A stretch of 64,000 nucleotides of DNA from Shewanella psychromarinicola (GCF_003855155.1 NZ_CP034073.1:5022001-5086000), one strand, 5' to 3'; shown: positions 1 through 10,249, counted from the stretch's first letter. Notes: generated from the letters alone by a model not told the origin. Made by a program: numbers and translations.

Positions 1-750
1 TTTATTACCTTATGTGTTATCGCCGTAATATTAATCGCTATGACACATTTTTTTGTACCTAAAGAGCCTATTCGTTTACACAAAAATAAGTCCCATATCC
101 GCTATCAACAATTATTAGCCAACACACGTTACTTAGGTAATGTCATCATTTTTGGTGCCTGTTCGGGTGCATTTTTCGCTTACTTAACCCTATGGCCCGC
201 GGTGATGGAACAATATGGTTACGCCGCAACTGAAATTGGATTAAGTTTTATTCCCCAAACCATCATGTTTATTGTCGGTGGCTATTCCGGTAAGTTACTT
301 ATTCGACAGTTTGGCACCAAAGCCAGCCTACGCTATTTACTGATTTTATTTGGTTTTTGTGTTGTTGCCATTTTTGTATCAAGTGTGATCCTCGATACTA
401 AAACAATATTACCGCTTATGGTTGCATTCTCATTGCTAGCAGCAAGCAATGGCGCTATTTACCCTATTGTGGTCAATAATGCCCTCCAAGAATTCAGCAA
501 TAACGCATCCAAAGCGGCAGGATTGCAAAACTTTCTCCAAATCAGCATCGCTTTTGGGGCATCAAGTCTGGTTGCCGTTTGGGCAAGCTCTGGCGATAAC
601 GCGATTGGTTGGGGAATTCTAGCCTGTTCAGTACTGGTTGCTGTAGGCCTCTTTATTAAAAGTCATGATTCTTGGGCGCAAATAAACCAGCATTTCACGT
701 TTCCGGATCCAGCAAGATTATCTCAAGCAACCACTAAGGATGATGAATAA
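1..750 (+). CDS. MFS drug-efflux transporter, C-terminal part (Bcr/CflA-like)
   Basis: The reading frame is open from the first base of the window, so this is the C-terminal part of a longer gene and the ATG at 40 is probably internal. The visible protein (about 249 residues) has roughly six hydrophobic segments, matching the second half of a 12-helix major facilitator. The layout, with a loop before LGNVIIFGACSGAFFAY and a conserved small-residue helix AASNGAIYPIVVNNAL, resembles Bcr/CflA-type DHA1 drug:proton antiporters, which export small toxic compounds across the inner membrane. The substrate cannot be read from this part. The gene is followed by about 370 bp without a gene before holC. 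MFS membership is secure; the Bcr/CflA subfamily is an inference. Confidence 0.75.
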   Translation, partial: FITLCVIAVILIAMTHFFVPKEPIRLHKNKSHIRYQQLLANTRYLGNVIIFGACSGAFFAYLTLWPAVMEQYGYAATEIGLSFIPQTIMFIVGGYSGKLLIRQFGTKASLRYLLILFGFCVVAIFVSSVILDTKTILPLMVAFSLLAASNGAIYPIVVNNALQEFSNNASKAAGLQNFLQISIAFGASSLVAVWASSGDNAIGWGILACSVLVAVGLFIKSHDSWAQINQHFTFPDPARLSQATTKDDE

Positions 751-1117
751 ACACCCCATAGCGATAAAATAAGCCATTCAATGATGAGGTTATATTCTTA
801 TTTATAATCTCATCATATTGAGGTTTATTGATTAAACAAATTATCGCCTGTTCTAATATTAACAATCCATAAATCCGTCTAGTTGAGAATAACCCCAGAG
901 CGTCGCAGAAAACCAATCATGGCTGCGATTTATATTGGATTAATGAGCACCATCAGCTCGCATTGTGGCTGTAATACCAAATACAGCTCATTATCGGCTC
1001 AGTCAGCGAGTCACTTAGGGGAAATTCAATAAATATCAACTCACGTCCCCATTAACCCGCAGAGGATTTTAGTGTAAACTCGTGCTCAACTTATTAACCT
1101 GTCAAAAGCATCACCAC
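751..1117. other. Intergenic region before holC
   Basis: No convincing gene is seen. An AT-rich imperfect hairpin at 783-814 (12-bp arms with one G-T pair, 8-nt loop) could end the MFS transcript, but no T-tract follows it. The short minus-strand frame at 734-916 has no family resemblance and overlaps the transporter end. The holC-valS promoter presumably lies in the last 150 bp. Confidence 0.4.
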
Positions 1118-1567
1118 ATGACTCAAGCCTTGTTTTACCTTATGCCTGATAATCATAATCAAATGAGTGCATTAGATGCGGTTTATTTGGCTGCATGCAG
1201 GTTAGCAGAACAAGAATATCGCCAACAAAAAACCGTCTACATTCACTGTGAAAACAAGCAGCAAGCGTATGCCATTGACGAATTACTGTGGCAATTTGAG
1301 CCTAATGCCTTTGTGCCTCACAACTTAAAAGGCGAAGGTCCGGTGACCGGTGCACCTGTCGAAATTGGTTTTGACACCCTAGGGCCAAATAAAAGTCGCC
1401 AAGTTCTGATTAATCTTGCAGACCACATGCCCAGTTTTGCGGTAAACTTGGCCCATATTATCGATTTTGTCGCTAATGATGATGAACTCAAGCGGATTGC
1501 CCGCAATCGCTATCGTCAATACCAGAATGTTGGCATTACGCCCAGCACTCAAGCATTAGCTGAATAA
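1118..1567 (+). CDS. holC: DNA polymerase III chi subunit
   Basis: Chi is the clamp-loader accessory subunit that links DNA polymerase III to single-strand-binding protein at the replication fork. The 149-residue product matches E. coli HolC in length and in the signatures KQAYAIDELLW (conserved EKQAYRLDEALW region), FVPHNLKGEGPVTGAPVEI and the C-terminal RNRYRQYQNVG. I chose the ATG at 1118 (MTQALFYLMP), because E. coli HolC starts just before the equivalent ATFYLL; a GTG at 1082 would add 12 unrelated residues. valS follows after 33 bp, the order usual in gammaproteobacteria. pepA, which precedes holC in E. coli, is absent here, suggesting a rearrangement upstream. Confidence 0.93.
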   Translation: MTQALFYLMPDNHNQMSALDAVYLAACRLAEQEYRQQKTVYIHCENKQQAYAIDELLWQFEPNAFVPHNLKGEGPVTGAPVEIGFDTLGPNKSRQVLINLADHMPSFAVNLAHIIDFVANDDELKRIARNRYRQYQNVGITPSTQALAE

Positions 1568-1600
1568 ACACTCAATTTAGATAGAGAACATAACGCTCCT

Positions 1601-4513
1601 ATGGAAAAAACATACAACCCAAAGTCTATCGAACAGGCCCTTTACCAAAACTGGGAAGAGCAAGGTTACTTCAAGCCGCATGGCGATGAATCTCAAGGCA
1701 ATTATTGCATCATGATCCCGCCACCGAACGTAACCGGTAGCTTGCACATGGGACATGCCTTCCAAGACACCATCATGGACACGCTTACTCGTTATGAACG
1801 CATGAAAGGTAAGAATACCTTATGGCAAGTGGGTACCGACCACGCTGGTATCGCCACCCAAATGTTGGTTGAGCGTAAACTTGAAGCCGAAGAAGGTAAA
1901 ACACGCCATAATTTAGGCCGTGATGCCTTTATTGATAAAGTGTGGGACTGGAAAGAACAGTCTGGTGGCACCATCACCAAACAACTACGTCGCATGGGCG
2001 CATCGGTTGATTGGGATCGCGAACGTTTTACCATGGACCAAGGCTTATCAAAAGCGGTTCAAGAAGTGTTTGTCCGTCTATACGATGACGAACTTATTTA
2101 TCGTGGTAAGCGCCTAGTCAACTGGGATCCAAAGCTTCACACCGCCATTTCAGATTTAGAAGTTGAAAATAAAGAGAAGCAAGGCCACATGTGGCACTTC
2201 CGCTTTCCTTTAGCCCAAGGGGCATTAACTAGCGATGGTAAAGACTACCTAGAAGTCGCCACCACGCGTCCTGAAACCATGTTAGGTGACAGCGCAGTAG
2301 CCGTGCATCCAGATGACGAACGTTATCAGTCATTGATCGGTAAGTTTGTGCTATTACCTATCGTTAACCGCTTAATTCCAATTGTTGCTGACGATTATGT
2401 CGACATGGAATTTGGCACAGGCTGCGTAAAAATCACTCCAGCCCATGACTTTAACGACTATGAAGTTGGCAAGCGTCATCAACTGCCTATGTACAACATC
2501 TTTACCTTAGATGCCTGTGTCCGCGGTTTTGTTGAAGTAGTTAATACCGACGGCACACCAAACAAAGACGTCGAAATTGCGCTACCTGAACGTTATGTTG
2601 GCCTTGATCGTTTTAAAGCCCGTGATGCTATTGTGGCTGAATTTGACAGCTTAGGTTTACTTGAAAAAGTCGCTCCGCACGCGTTAAAAATACCTTATGG
2701 CGATCGCTCAGGCGTAGCAATTGAACCCTTATTAACCGATCAGTGGTATGTAGCCGTTCAATCAATGGCAAAAACAGCCATTGAAGCCGTGGAAAATGGC
2801 GACATCAAGTTTGTGCCCCAGCAATACGAGAATATGTACTTCTCGTGGATGCGCGATATTAAAGACTGGTGTATTTCACGCCAACTTTGGTGGGGACACC
2901 GTATTCCAGCTTGGTACGACGAGAACGGTAAAGTCTACGTTGGCCGTAACGAAGCTGAAGTTCGCGCTAAACACAAATTTGCAGATTCTGTGGTATTACG
3001 CCAAGACGATGACGTATTAGATACCTGGTTCAGCTCGGCATTATGGACCTTCTCAACCTTAGGTTGGCCAGACAATTTAGAAGATTTAAAAACCTTCCAC
3101 CCAACCGATGTGTTGGTCACAGGTTTTGATATCATCTTCTTCTGGGTTGCGCGGATGATCATGATGACCATGCACTTCATTAAAGATGAAGACGGCAAAC
3201 CTCAAGTACCTTTTAAAACCGTGTACGTGACCGGGCTTATCCGTGATGAAGCCGGTAATAAGATGTCAAAATCCAAAGGCAACGTGCTTGATCCATTAGA
3301 CATGATTGACGGTATCGACCTTGAAACCTTGGTCGCTAAGCGGACTGGCAACATGATGCAGCCACAATTGGCGGCAAAAATTGAGAAAAGTACCCGTAAA
3401 GAATTTGCCGATGGCATTGAAGCTCACGGTACCGATGCACTGCGTTTTACCTTAGCGGCAATGGCATCAACCGGGCGTGACATCAACTGGGACATGAAAC
3501 GTCTTGATGGTTACCGCAGTTTCTGTAACAAATTATGGAACGCGTCACGTTATGTGTTAATGAACACTGAAGTGCAAACCAATCCAGATAGCGATGAAGC
3601 TGGTGAGCCTTTAGATTGCGGTCAACTGTTAGTTGATGGCAAACCGGGTGCGATGGAATTGTCGTTAGCCGATCGCTGGATCATTGGTTTGTTTAATCAG
3701 ACCGTCAAAACCGTTGAAGATCACATGGCCGCTTACCGTTTTGATTTAGCCGCTAACACTTTATACGAGTTCACTTGGAATCAATTCTGTGACTGGTATT
3801 TAGAATTAACCAAGCCTGTTATGCAAAACGGCACTGAAGCGCAAATGCGCGGCACACGCCATACGTTAGTCAATGTGCTTGAAAAAATGCAGCGTCTAAT
3901 GCATCCATTTATGCCATACATTACCGAAACGATTTGGCAACGCGTCAAACCGTTAGCTGGCGTAACGGGTGATACCATCATGCTGGCATCGTTCCCAACG
4001 TATCAAGCAGATCAAGTCGATGCGACCGCAATGGCGGATCTGGAATGGGTTAAGCAAGTCATTGTCGCAGTACGTAATATTCGTGCTGAACTCAATATCG
4101 CCCCGTCTAAGCCGCTTAATGCGCTGCTTCGTGACGTGAGCTATGAAGATCGCATTCGTCTTGAAGCAAACCAAACATTCTTTACCAGTTTGGCTAAACT
4201 TGAGTCAATGACCATTTTAGCAGAGGGTGAAACGGCACCGATGTCGACCACTCAGTTTGTCGGCAATATGGAGCTATTAATCCCAATGGCAGGCTTAATC
4301 GATGTCGGCGCTGAATTGGCCCGTATCGACAAACAGCTTGAAAAGCTTGCTCAAGAGATAACCCGCATTGAAGGCAAATTATCTAACCAAGGCTTTGTCG
4401 CTAAAGCACCTGCTGCGGTTATTGATAAAGAGCGGGCAAAAATGGCCGATTTGACTCGTGACATTGAAAAATTAAACGAACAAAAAATCGAACTGGCCAA
4501 AATAGAAGCATAA
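1601..4513 (+). CDS. valS: Valyl-tRNA synthetase
   Basis: This cytoplasmic class I aminoacyl-tRNA synthetase charges tRNA-Val with valine and edits mischarged threonine. The 970-residue product is slightly longer than E. coli ValS (951). The first ATP-binding signature is HMGH at residues 49-52 after PPPNVTGSL, and the second is KMSKS at 554-558. The CP1 editing domain lies between them, with [19 protein letters not shown]. The anticodon-binding domain follows, and a C-terminal coiled coil ([20 protein letters not shown] and onward) is typical of ValS. The gene lies 33 bp after holC and is followed at once by a strong hairpin terminator, so the two probably form one operon. The start has a reasonable spacing to AGAGAAC upstream. 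Confidence 0.98.
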   Translation: MEKTYNPKSIEQALYQNWEEQGYFKPHGDESQGNYCIMIPPPNVTGSLHMGHAFQDTIMDTLTRYERMKGKNTLWQVGTDHAGIATQMLVERKLEAEEGKTRHNLGRDAFIDKVWDWKEQSGGTITKQLRRMGASVDWDRERFTMDQGLSKAVQEVFVRLYDDELIYRGKRLVNWDPKLHTAISDLEVENKEKQGHMWHFRFPLAQGALTSDGKDYLEVATTRPETMLGDSAVAVHPDDERYQSLIGKFVLLPIVNRLIPIVADDYVDMEFGTGCVKITPAHDFNDYEVGKRHQLPMYNIFTLDACVRGFVEVVNTDGTPNKDVEIALPERYVGLDRFKARDAIVAEFDSLGLLEKVAPHALKIPYGDRSGVAIEPLLTDQWYVAVQSMAKTAIEAVENGDIKFVPQQYENMYFSWMRDIKDWCISRQLWWGHRIPAWYDENGKVYVGRNEAEVRAKHKFADSVVLRQDDDVLDTWFSSALWTFSTLGWPDNLEDLKTFHPTDVLVTGFDIIFFWVARMIMMTMHFIKDEDGKPQVPFKTVYVTGLIRDEAGNKMSKSKGNVLDPLDMIDGIDLETLVAKRTGNMMQPQLAAKIEKSTRKEFADGIEAHGTDALRFTLAAMASTGRDINWDMKRLDGYRSFCNKLWNASRYVLMNTEVQTNPDSDEAGEPLDCGQLLVDGKPGAMELSLADRWIIGLFNQTVKTVEDHMAAYRFDLAANTLYEFTWNQFCDWYLELTKPVMQNGTEAQMRGTRHTLVNVLEKMQRLMHPFMPYITETIWQRVKPLAGVTGDTIMLASFPTYQADQVDATAMADLEWVKQVIVAVRNIRAELNIAPSKPLNALLRDVSYEDRIRLEANQTFFTSLAKLESMTILAEGETAPMSTTQFVGNMELLIPMAGLIDVGAELARIDKQLEKLAQEITRIEGKLSNQGFVAKAPAAVIDKERAKMADLTRDIEKLNEQKIELAKIEA

Positions 4514-4535
4514 TCAATAAAATACCATTAGAAAC

Positions 4536-4565
4536 AAAAACCAGCGATGCATCGCTGGTTTTTTA
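4536..4565 (+). terminator. Rho-independent terminator after valS
   Basis: The arms CCAGCGAT and ATCGCTGG at 4541-4558 pair perfectly around a short loop. A-rich sequence lies upstream and a T-run follows, as expected for an intrinsic terminator of valS. Confidence 0.9.
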
Positions 4566-4658
4566 TTTCGCACGAAACTGAAACGTTGATTTCTCAATTT
4601 ACATTTTTGGTGTATAAGCTTCGGCCAATATCACCATTCTATTTAATGGGTCAAAACC

Positions 4659-4997
4659 ATGTCTGATAAATTCTTTTTTAAAGGTCGTAAAACACCTAAA
4701 CCCGCTTATGGTGAAAGTGGTTATAACACCAAGCGCACAGCAAAACCGGGGACGGAAGCTTTACCGCTAATATTGTCAGTCCAAACCGAAGCTCGCCAAC
4801 ATGAAGTGGCGGCAATGGTTGCTGAACAACAGCTATTGGCTAATATCAGCATTAATGCAGACAAACCTGAAAACATTATTGAATTAACCGGTGTTTTGAA
4901 CAAACCTAAAACGGTAAAGTTTGACGCTAAGCCTAACCGTAACGATGTGTGCATCTGTGGCAGTGGTAAAAAGTACAAAAAGTGTTGTGGTGCATAA
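4659..4997 (+). CDS. Small SEC-C/SWIM-type zinc-binding protein (PBPRA1643 family)
   Basis: This 112-residue protein ends in a SEC-C motif, [20 protein letters not shown], the C-x-C-x(8)-CC zinc-binding pattern first known from the tail of SecA. The basic N-terminus with aromatic residues ([19 protein letters not shown]) and the overall size match the gammaproteobacterial family known as PBPRA1643-type SWIM/SEC-C proteins. No catalytic domain is visible and its partner is unknown. It is a single-gene unit between the valS terminator and its own terminator. Two other genes in this window, at 38.7 and 39.8 kb, carry SEC-C tails fused to enzymes. Confidence 0.8.
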   Translation: MSDKFFFKGRKTPKPAYGESGYNTKRTAKPGTEALPLILSVQTEARQHEVAAMVAEQQLLANISINADKPENIIELTGVLNKPKTVKFDAKPNRNDVCICGSGKKYKKCCGA

Positions 4998-5051
4998 ATC
5001 ACCATACTGAGGTGAACGTCCCTAAGTGGGATGTTTATCAATAAAACACTA

Positions 5052-5078
5052 AAGTGGGTCTTAGGATCCGCTTTTTTT
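5052..5078 (+). terminator. Terminator after the small SEC-C gene
   Basis: The nine-pair arms AAGTGGGTC and GATCCGCTT (two G-T pairs) enclose a 4-nt loop and are followed by a T-run. A weaker hairpin, AACGTCCC with GGGATGTT, lies just upstream at 5013-5033. Confidence 0.75.
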
Positions 5079-5166
5079 ATTGATTTTGGATATTTCCCCA
5101 GAACTTAGGTAAAGTGTCAGCCTTTGTTATAAAAAGGATATAGAACATAAAATAAAAGGGTGACCT

Positions 5167-6702
5167 ATGAGCACTAATTCACATTCAGGCAACGATCTGA
5201 GTGAAGTAAAACAGTTGGGCATGTGGGCCGCGATATCCAGTTTAGGCTATATTTTTTGGCTTGTAGGTGGCATGGAACTGGTAGAACGTATTGCCTATTA
5301 TGGCGTCAAAGCCAGTGCGGGTTTATATGCTAAAACGCCAGTATCTGAAGGCGGACTAGGCATCAACTTAAGTGACTATGGTCTAATCGTGTCAGTCTGG
5401 GCGTTACTGCAAACCTTCATTCCAGTGCTAACTGGCGGCATATCTGACCGAGTAGGCTACAAAGAAACCATTTTCGTTTCAACCATAGTCAAAATTTGTG
5501 GTTATTTAACCATGGCCTTTTTCCCTAGCTTTTGGGGATTTCTCGCCGGCGCCATGTTGCTAGCTATTGGCACCGGAGTATTTAAACCCGGCATTCAAGG
5601 CACCTTGGTGCTGTCTACTAATCGTAATAACACTTCTATGGCTTGGGGCATTTTTTACCAAGTGGTTAACATAGGTGGTTTCTTAGGCCCATTAGTTGCG
5701 GTGCACATGCGCCAATTGTCTTGGGACAATGTGTTTTTTGCTTGTGCGGCGATTATCTCATTTAACTTTTTATTTTTACTCGCTTACAAAGAACCGGGAA
5801 AGGAAGACCGACTTGAACGCACCCGTCAAGTAAAATCCGGCGAAGTGAAACAAGAAGCGTTGTGGAAAGATGCCCTTAAAGAACTGAAAAAGCCAATAGT
5901 GATTTACTACATGTTAGTGTTTGCTGGTTTTTGGTTTTTATTTAACTCATTATTTGATGTGCTACCTATCCACATTGCTGAATGGGTTGATACCAGTGTC
6001 ATTGTTACCTCGTTATTTGGTCCCGAGGGTACCAGCAATGGCATATTGCAGTTCTGGTTGGGGCTGAGTAACGACGGTACTAAAGTAATGCCAGAAGGCA
6101 TGCTCAACCTCAATGCCGGGATGATCATGACCACTTGCTTTATCGTCGCGGCACTCACCGCTAAATATCGCATTACCACCACCATGTTTGTCGGCTGTTT
6201 ACTGAGTATTTTAGCCATTGCCTTAGTCGGTGCATTTAATGCGGCTTGGATGATTGTGCTGGCTATTGCCATGTTCTCTGTCGGTGAAATGATGATTAGC
6301 CCTAAGAAAAATGAATTTATGGGCAATATCGCGCCAGAAGGTAAAAAAGCCATGTACTTAGGCTTTGTGATGCTACCTCAAGGCATAGGTTGGACGTTAG
6401 AAGGTTATTTCGGCCCAAAGCTTTATGACATATACGCCTCAAAAGAGCGTATTGCCCGTGAAGTCTTATCAGATAATGGTATGAGCTTAACCGATATAGC
6501 CAACATCCCCCAAGGTGAAGCCTTTAGTCGCTTAGTCAGTTCTACGGGACAAGATCCCCAAGTTCTCACCCAAGCCCTCTATAATGCCAACAACATCGGC
6601 ATGGCTTGGTATATTATTGCGGTTATCGGTATTACTTCGGCGGTAGGGATTTTCATCTACGGTAAATGGTTATTAAGGATGCAGCGCCAACAAGTCGCTT
6701 AG
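5167..6702 (+). CDS. POT/PTR-family proton-coupled peptide transporter
   Basis: This inner-membrane symporter would import di- and tripeptides with protons. The 511-residue protein has 12 or more hydrophobic helices. Helix 1 carries MELVERIAYYGVKA, matching the conserved ExxERxxYY proton-coupling motif of the POT family, and the PTR2 signature region is near GVFKPGIQGTLVLS. The long cytoplasmic stretch at about residues 215-240 (KEPGKEDRLERTRQVKSGEV) is a typical inter-helix loop. An AAGGGTGACC sequence precedes the ATG. It is transcribed alone and followed by a large hairpin at 6741-6774. Family assignment is firm; substrate range is inferred from the family. Confidence 0.9.
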   Translation: MSTNSHSGNDLSEVKQLGMWAAISSLGYIFWLVGGMELVERIAYYGVKASAGLYAKTPVSEGGLGINLSDYGLIVSVWALLQTFIPVLTGGISDRVGYKETIFVSTIVKICGYLTMAFFPSFWGFLAGAMLLAIGTGVFKPGIQGTLVLSTNRNNTSMAWGIFYQVVNIGGFLGPLVAVHMRQLSWDNVFFACAAIISFNFLFLLAYKEPGKEDRLERTRQVKSGEVKQEALWKDALKELKKPIVIYYMLVFAGFWFLFNSLFDVLPIHIAEWVDTSVIVTSLFGPEGTSNGILQFWLGLSNDGTKVMPEGMLNLNAGMIMTTCFIVAALTAKYRITTTMFVGCLLSILAIALVGAFNAAWMIVLAIAMFSVGEMMISPKKNEFMGNIAPEGKKAMYLGFVMLPQGIGWTLEGYFGPKLYDIYASKERIAREVLSDNGMSLTDIANIPQGEAFSRLVSSTGQDPQVLTQALYNANNIGMAWYIIAVIGITSAVGIFIYGKWLLRMQRQQVA

Positions 6703-6740
6703 TTCATCGTGTGCAATTTGTTAGCATCAGCAACTGATTT

Positions 6741-6774
6741 AGCAACAGGGAGGCAGCAATGCCTCCCTGTTGCT
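6741..6774 (+). terminator. Large hairpin after the peptide transporter
   Basis: The arms AGCAACAGGGAGGCA and TGCCTCCCTGTTGCT pair perfectly around GCAA. There is no T-run, so termination is likely but not certain. The core sequence GGGAGGC..GCCTCCC recurs in the two cytochrome terminators. Confidence 0.6.
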
Positions 6775-7010
6775 ATCCACAATAAAATAACAATAAATGG
6801 TCATCAAGTTGCCATACCAACGCCATTAATTAACCATTCTGTTTACGACCAAATCACTAGCAAATCACTAGCAAATAGCAATCCATAAGCGAAATAGCGC
6901 ACTCGACAAAACGGCAACCTCAATGATTTTCCGAGCTAAAAGTCCAGACTAATTGTCCATAAAGAAGTCTGACCAATAAGTCGCCGTCGAATACAGCAAC
7001 AAACCAAGAT

Positions 7011-7058
7011 ACTAAGATACTAAGATACTAAGATACTAAGATACTAAGATACTAGGAT
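7011..7058. repeat. 8-bp tandem repeat (ACTAAGAT, six units)
   Basis: Six head-to-tail copies are present; the last has one change (ACTAGGAT). The unit length gives no reading-frame constraint, and it lies between convergent genes. Confidence 0.9.
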
Positions 7059-7341
7059 TATGCAGCTCACCTAAAATACAATTAACACCCATTAAATGAC
7101 TCATAAATGGCTACAAATCGAGCTGATGACATCGGCAGAATGAGCAGGACAGTGAAGCTGACTGGTCTTTATCGACCTGGTGTTTATCGACGTGGTGTTT
7201 ATCGACTGAGTGTTTTGGCGCGGCTTTTGTTGCCGTGACATTGTCGCTAGAAAAACATTAATAACCGATAGTCATAAGTACTTATTACTTGATCCAGCTG
7301 CACTGAGTTACAAAAAATCAATTAAAAAAATCAGTTAAAAA

Positions 7342-7369
7342 AACAGGGAGGCATTGCGGCCTCCCTGTT
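7342..7369 (-). terminator. Terminator of the downstream decaheme cytochrome gene
   Basis: On the minus strand the arms AACAGGGAGGC and GCCTCCCTGTT form a hairpin followed by a long T-run. It lies 50 bp past the stop codon of the cytochrome gene at 7419. Confidence 0.9.
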
Positions 7370-7418
7370 ACTGACGTTGTGACGTTCTTAATTGATGATT
7401 AACACCTTATCTTAATAA

Positions 7419-9812
7419 CTAGTCCGCTGCAGCTGAGTGAACTTTATCAATACCGTAAGTTTTACCTTCAGCATGACAAGTCGCACATGATTCAATTGGC
7501 ACAGCATCTGCTGAGGTGATGTTATCACCAAAGACTGTCGCGCCATTACTCTTAAAGTGAGAAAGAGCAGCAGCGCCAGAGTGAGCGTGACAGCTACGAC
7601 ATGCTTCAGCGACTGGGGAGATAAACTCGCCAGGAACACCATCAAATTGATTCGCATCGACTTTAATTGCAGTTCTACCTGAGGTTAATGCACCAGTGCC
7701 AGAGAAGAATGGCATAGCATCTCCTGCAGCATTGGTCTCTTTATGACACGCTTGGCAATAGGTTTGCACAGCAGGATAGTTAACTAACTCGCCATCTGTG
7801 TCTAAGTAAATGCCAGCACCTTCATCATCTGCAAACAAGCCACTGTGGAAACGGTGAGCAACAGTGGCTAAATCACGGTTGTAAAACTCTAGGCCTTCAA
7901 TTACTGCAAACGTCGGTTTACCATCAGCATCTACACCTGATTGCTTATAAACATCACTATGGAAAGAACCGGCATAACTGTTATTATGGCAATCTGCACA
8001 TTGGGTAAAGTTAGTCACACCATGGTTAGGTGATTTAACGTGAGACAAATTGTCATGACAAGCATTACATTTTGCTTCATCAGCCGTTGTACGGTCGTTA
8101 CCCACCTGTGTAGGTGAACTATAAGCGGTCAATGCAGGGCTGACAAAACGTAAGTTATCAGTAGTTTCAACACCTGTTGCAGCAACAGCATCAAACTTAA
8201 AGAACTTAGTAACAATGTTAGCCGGAACCGCGACATCACAAGCACCCGTGTCGGTACCAGCACCATCAGCTAACATAGTGTTAATAACAATCATGTCAGT
8301 TGTAGTGTTGCCACACATGTTCATTTCAGAAGACACTGACAGTGTTTTGCCACCAAGTGGAGTCATGGCAACGTCTTTGGTTAAGGTTAACTTACCACCT
8401 AGAACTATAAACATTTCTGGATTATCTTTCGTATTAATACTTAATCCACGTACATAGTCACCATTGCCATCAAGTGTACCGATTAAGATATCATCACCTG
8501 ATTGGAATTTATTTAAGTACTGGGTTAAATCAGTAGCATCAGCCGCAACCACACCATTTAATGTTACATCAATGATGACAGTTAATAGGTCTGCAGCCAC
8601 TTCAGCAGAAGCTACGTTTAACACTAAGCCATTTTCAAAAACGTCACGGCGATCAACACCATGTGCCTGGATTGGGCTTAAACTACCTGCGCCATGACAG
8701 CCAGAACAAACCGCATCACTTGACGGTACAATGCCTCTATGGTTTTCACCGGTCGCTAAGTTCACATTTACGTGACAAGACAAACAGGCTTCAGCATAAA
8801 TATTGTCATTCCACTGGGTGCCATTATCATGACAAACAGTACATTCATTTAGCTCAGCAGGAAATCCAATGCCACCAAACTCTGCTTTGGCTTCGCCAGT
8901 AAGCGCGTCAACAATATGGTGACCCGCATGAATGGTGTGGATCATAGCGTTGAAGTTAGCATTAAAGCCTTTTTCAGGATCGTCTTGTCCACCCGCATAA
9001 GCAGGGTTATGACAAGCGACGCAGTTTTCAACTTTTTGGTAATTACCATGGGCACCTATGTTGGCAATACGCATATCGGTATCGGCGTAACCTTCCATTG
9101 GACTGTGACATTGAATACATGCCGCATTAGACACAGCATCTTTTGCTGACACAGCAGGTTCGCCAGTAGCAGGAATAAAATCAAGAGGAGTCGATAAAAT
9201 CTTACCACTTACCCCTGAACCATCAGCCATCACAACATCATAAGCACGAATAAACACCCGCGCTAAGTCATTAACATCGCCACTGGCTAATACCACAGGC
9301 GCGTTACCATCGTGTGCCCAAGTACCAGTATAAGTACCAGGATTGGTGGCATCCTCAACTAATGTACACGCATCAACTACGGCCCCGCCTCGCGCTTCGG
9401 CAGTACCCGTTAAGGTACAATACATGCTGCTGCCAAAATCATTAGCAAGTGCATGATTTGTCCATAGCATTGGCGCACCCGTGTCAGTAGTATTGGCTGA
9501 TTGGCTGGTCACATATAAGGCAACTCTTTCAAGTCCAGAGAAGGGAACGCCAGCGGCATTTTTTGCAGTAAATGTAAGCTTAAATGGATCCGCACCGACG
9601 ACGACAATATCTGCTGGAGCCAGTATAATGTTTAAGTCAAATGCATTTTCAACGCTTGTTGCAACCGTACCAGCGGGAGTACCCGGAGCGCCATCAGCAC
9701 CCGGAGCACCATCAACACCATCAGCACCATCACTGCCGTCAGAGCCACAACCTGTCACAGCCAAAGCTGCCATAAACGCTGCAGCCAATAATGTTCTATT
9801 ATATTTTTTCAT
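7419..9812 (-). CDS. OmcA/MtrC-family decaheme c-type cytochrome, outer-membrane lipoprotein (copy 1)
   Basis: This protein is expected to sit on the cell surface and pass electrons to extracellular acceptors such as metal oxides or flavins. The 797-residue product starts with a lipoprotein signal ending in LAVTGC. A collagen-like Gly-Asp-Ala-rich linker follows (about residues 22-50), then ten CxxCH heme-attachment motifs from about residue 232 to 780, five before and five after a central heme-free region at about 390-570. That 5+5 arrangement with split beta-domains is the known architecture of MtrC/OmcA/MtrF. It is longer than MtrC (671) and OmcA (735) of S. oneidensis. No mtrA/mtrB partners lie nearby, so how it receives electrons is not shown. 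The gene is a tandem paralogue of the one at 10250. Confidence 0.92.
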   Translation of the reverse strand: MKKYNRTLLAAAFMAALAVTGCGSDGSDGADGVDGAPGADGAPGTPAGTVATSVENAFDLNIILAPADIVVVGADPFKLTFTAKNAAGVPFSGLERVALYVTSQSANTTDTGAPMLWTNHALANDFGSSMYCTLTGTAEARGGAVVDACTLVEDATNPGTYTGTWAHDGNAPVVLASGDVNDLARVFIRAYDVVMADGSGVSGKILSTPLDFIPATGEPAVSAKDAVSNAACIQCHSPMEGYADTDMRIANIGAHGNYQKVENCVACHNPAYAGGQDDPEKGFNANFNAMIHTIHAGHHIVDALTGEAKAEFGGIGFPAELNECTVCHDNGTQWNDNIYAEACLSCHVNVNLATGENHRGIVPSSDAVCSGCHGAGSLSPIQAHGVDRRDVFENGLVLNVASAEVAADLLTVIIDVTLNGVVAADATDLTQYLNKFQSGDDILIGTLDGNGDYVRGLSINTKDNPEMFIVLGGKLTLTKDVAMTPLGGKTLSVSSEMNMCGNTTTDMIVINTMLADGAGTDTGACDVAVPANIVTKFFKFDAVAATGVETTDNLRFVSPALTAYSSPTQVGNDRTTADEAKCNACHDNLSHVKSPNHGVTNFTQCADCHNNSYAGSFHSDVYKQSGVDADGKPTFAVIEGLEFYNRDLATVAHRFHSGLFADDEGAGIYLDTDGELVNYPAVQTYCQACHKETNAAGDAMPFFSGTGALTSGRTAIKVDANQFDGVPGEFISPVAEACRSCHAHSGAAALSHFKSNGATVFGDNITSADAVPIESCATCHAEGKTYGIDKVHSAAAD

Positions 9813-9816
9813 CTTA

Positions 9817-9834
9817 AATCCCCCGATTTATATT
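9817..9834 (-). promoter_or_regulatory. Ribosome-binding site inside a small hairpin (copy 1)
   Basis: The leader reads TAAATCGGGGGATTTA directly before the ATG. TAAATC and GATTTA can pair, leaving the purine-rich Shine-Dalgarno GGGG in the loop. The same element precedes copy 2. Confidence 0.55.
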
Positions 9835-10179
9835 TGTTGGATAGCAGCTTTAAAATAGAAGCAAATAGACCATAACACCCACAATATGTTTCAATTATGT
9901 GACCGATGTTGCAAGCCAGTTAACTAAAATAGTAATTTCAGTCTTAAGTCTCCGTAAATAAGTCTCCGCAAAAAGGAACCGCCAGTGTCATACATGTAAA
10001 TCTAAACAGGGGTTTGTAGAGGGGAAAATTGATGTGCGAGGAAGAAACAAAAATTTATAGCTAACCAATTGAATTATAACTATTAAGAAAATGTAACTAG
10101 TAAGCAAATGTAACTAGTAAGCAAATGTAACTAGTAAAAGTACACTTAAGTACACTCAGGTACAAAAAATCAATAAAAA

Positions 10180-10204
10180 AGAGGGAGACATTGCTGTCTC
10201 CCTC
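10180..10204 (-). terminator. Terminator of decaheme cytochrome copy 2
   Basis: On the minus strand, GAGGGAGACAGCAATGTCTCCCTC is a perfect-arm hairpin followed by TTTTTTATT. It is related in sequence to the copy 1 terminator. Confidence 0.9.
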
Positions 10205-10249
10205 TTGGTTTCTTACTTTCTTAAGTGATGATTAAGAAGTTTTCAATAT

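Larger units (their letters stand above)
6703..7418. other. Repeat-rich intergenic region between convergent genes
   Basis: No gene is seen in about 715 bp. The region holds a 15-bp-arm hairpin (6741-6774), six tandem copies of the 8-mer ACTAAGAT (7011-7058), three copies of a 15-bp unit ending in TTTATCGAC (7162-7206), and the cytochrome terminator (7342-7369). Confidence 0.7.
9813..10249. promoter_or_regulatory. Promoter region of cytochrome copy 1
   Basis: No gene is seen. About 180 bp upstream of this gene can be aligned by eye with the region upstream of copy 2; shared blocks include GTTAAC, TTTCAGT and CCGCAAAAA. On the plus strand three 17-bp copies containing TGTAACTAGTAAGCAA lie at about 10088-10137. 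The copy 2 terminator is at the far end. Confidence 0.5.

Noticed and set aside
734..916. Minus-strand 60-residue frame after the MFS gene
   Set aside because: No ribosome site or family resemblance; overlaps the transporter stop.
9481..9858. Plus-strand frame opposite the start of cytochrome copy 1
   Set aside because: Same reason: a shadow of the Gly-rich linker.
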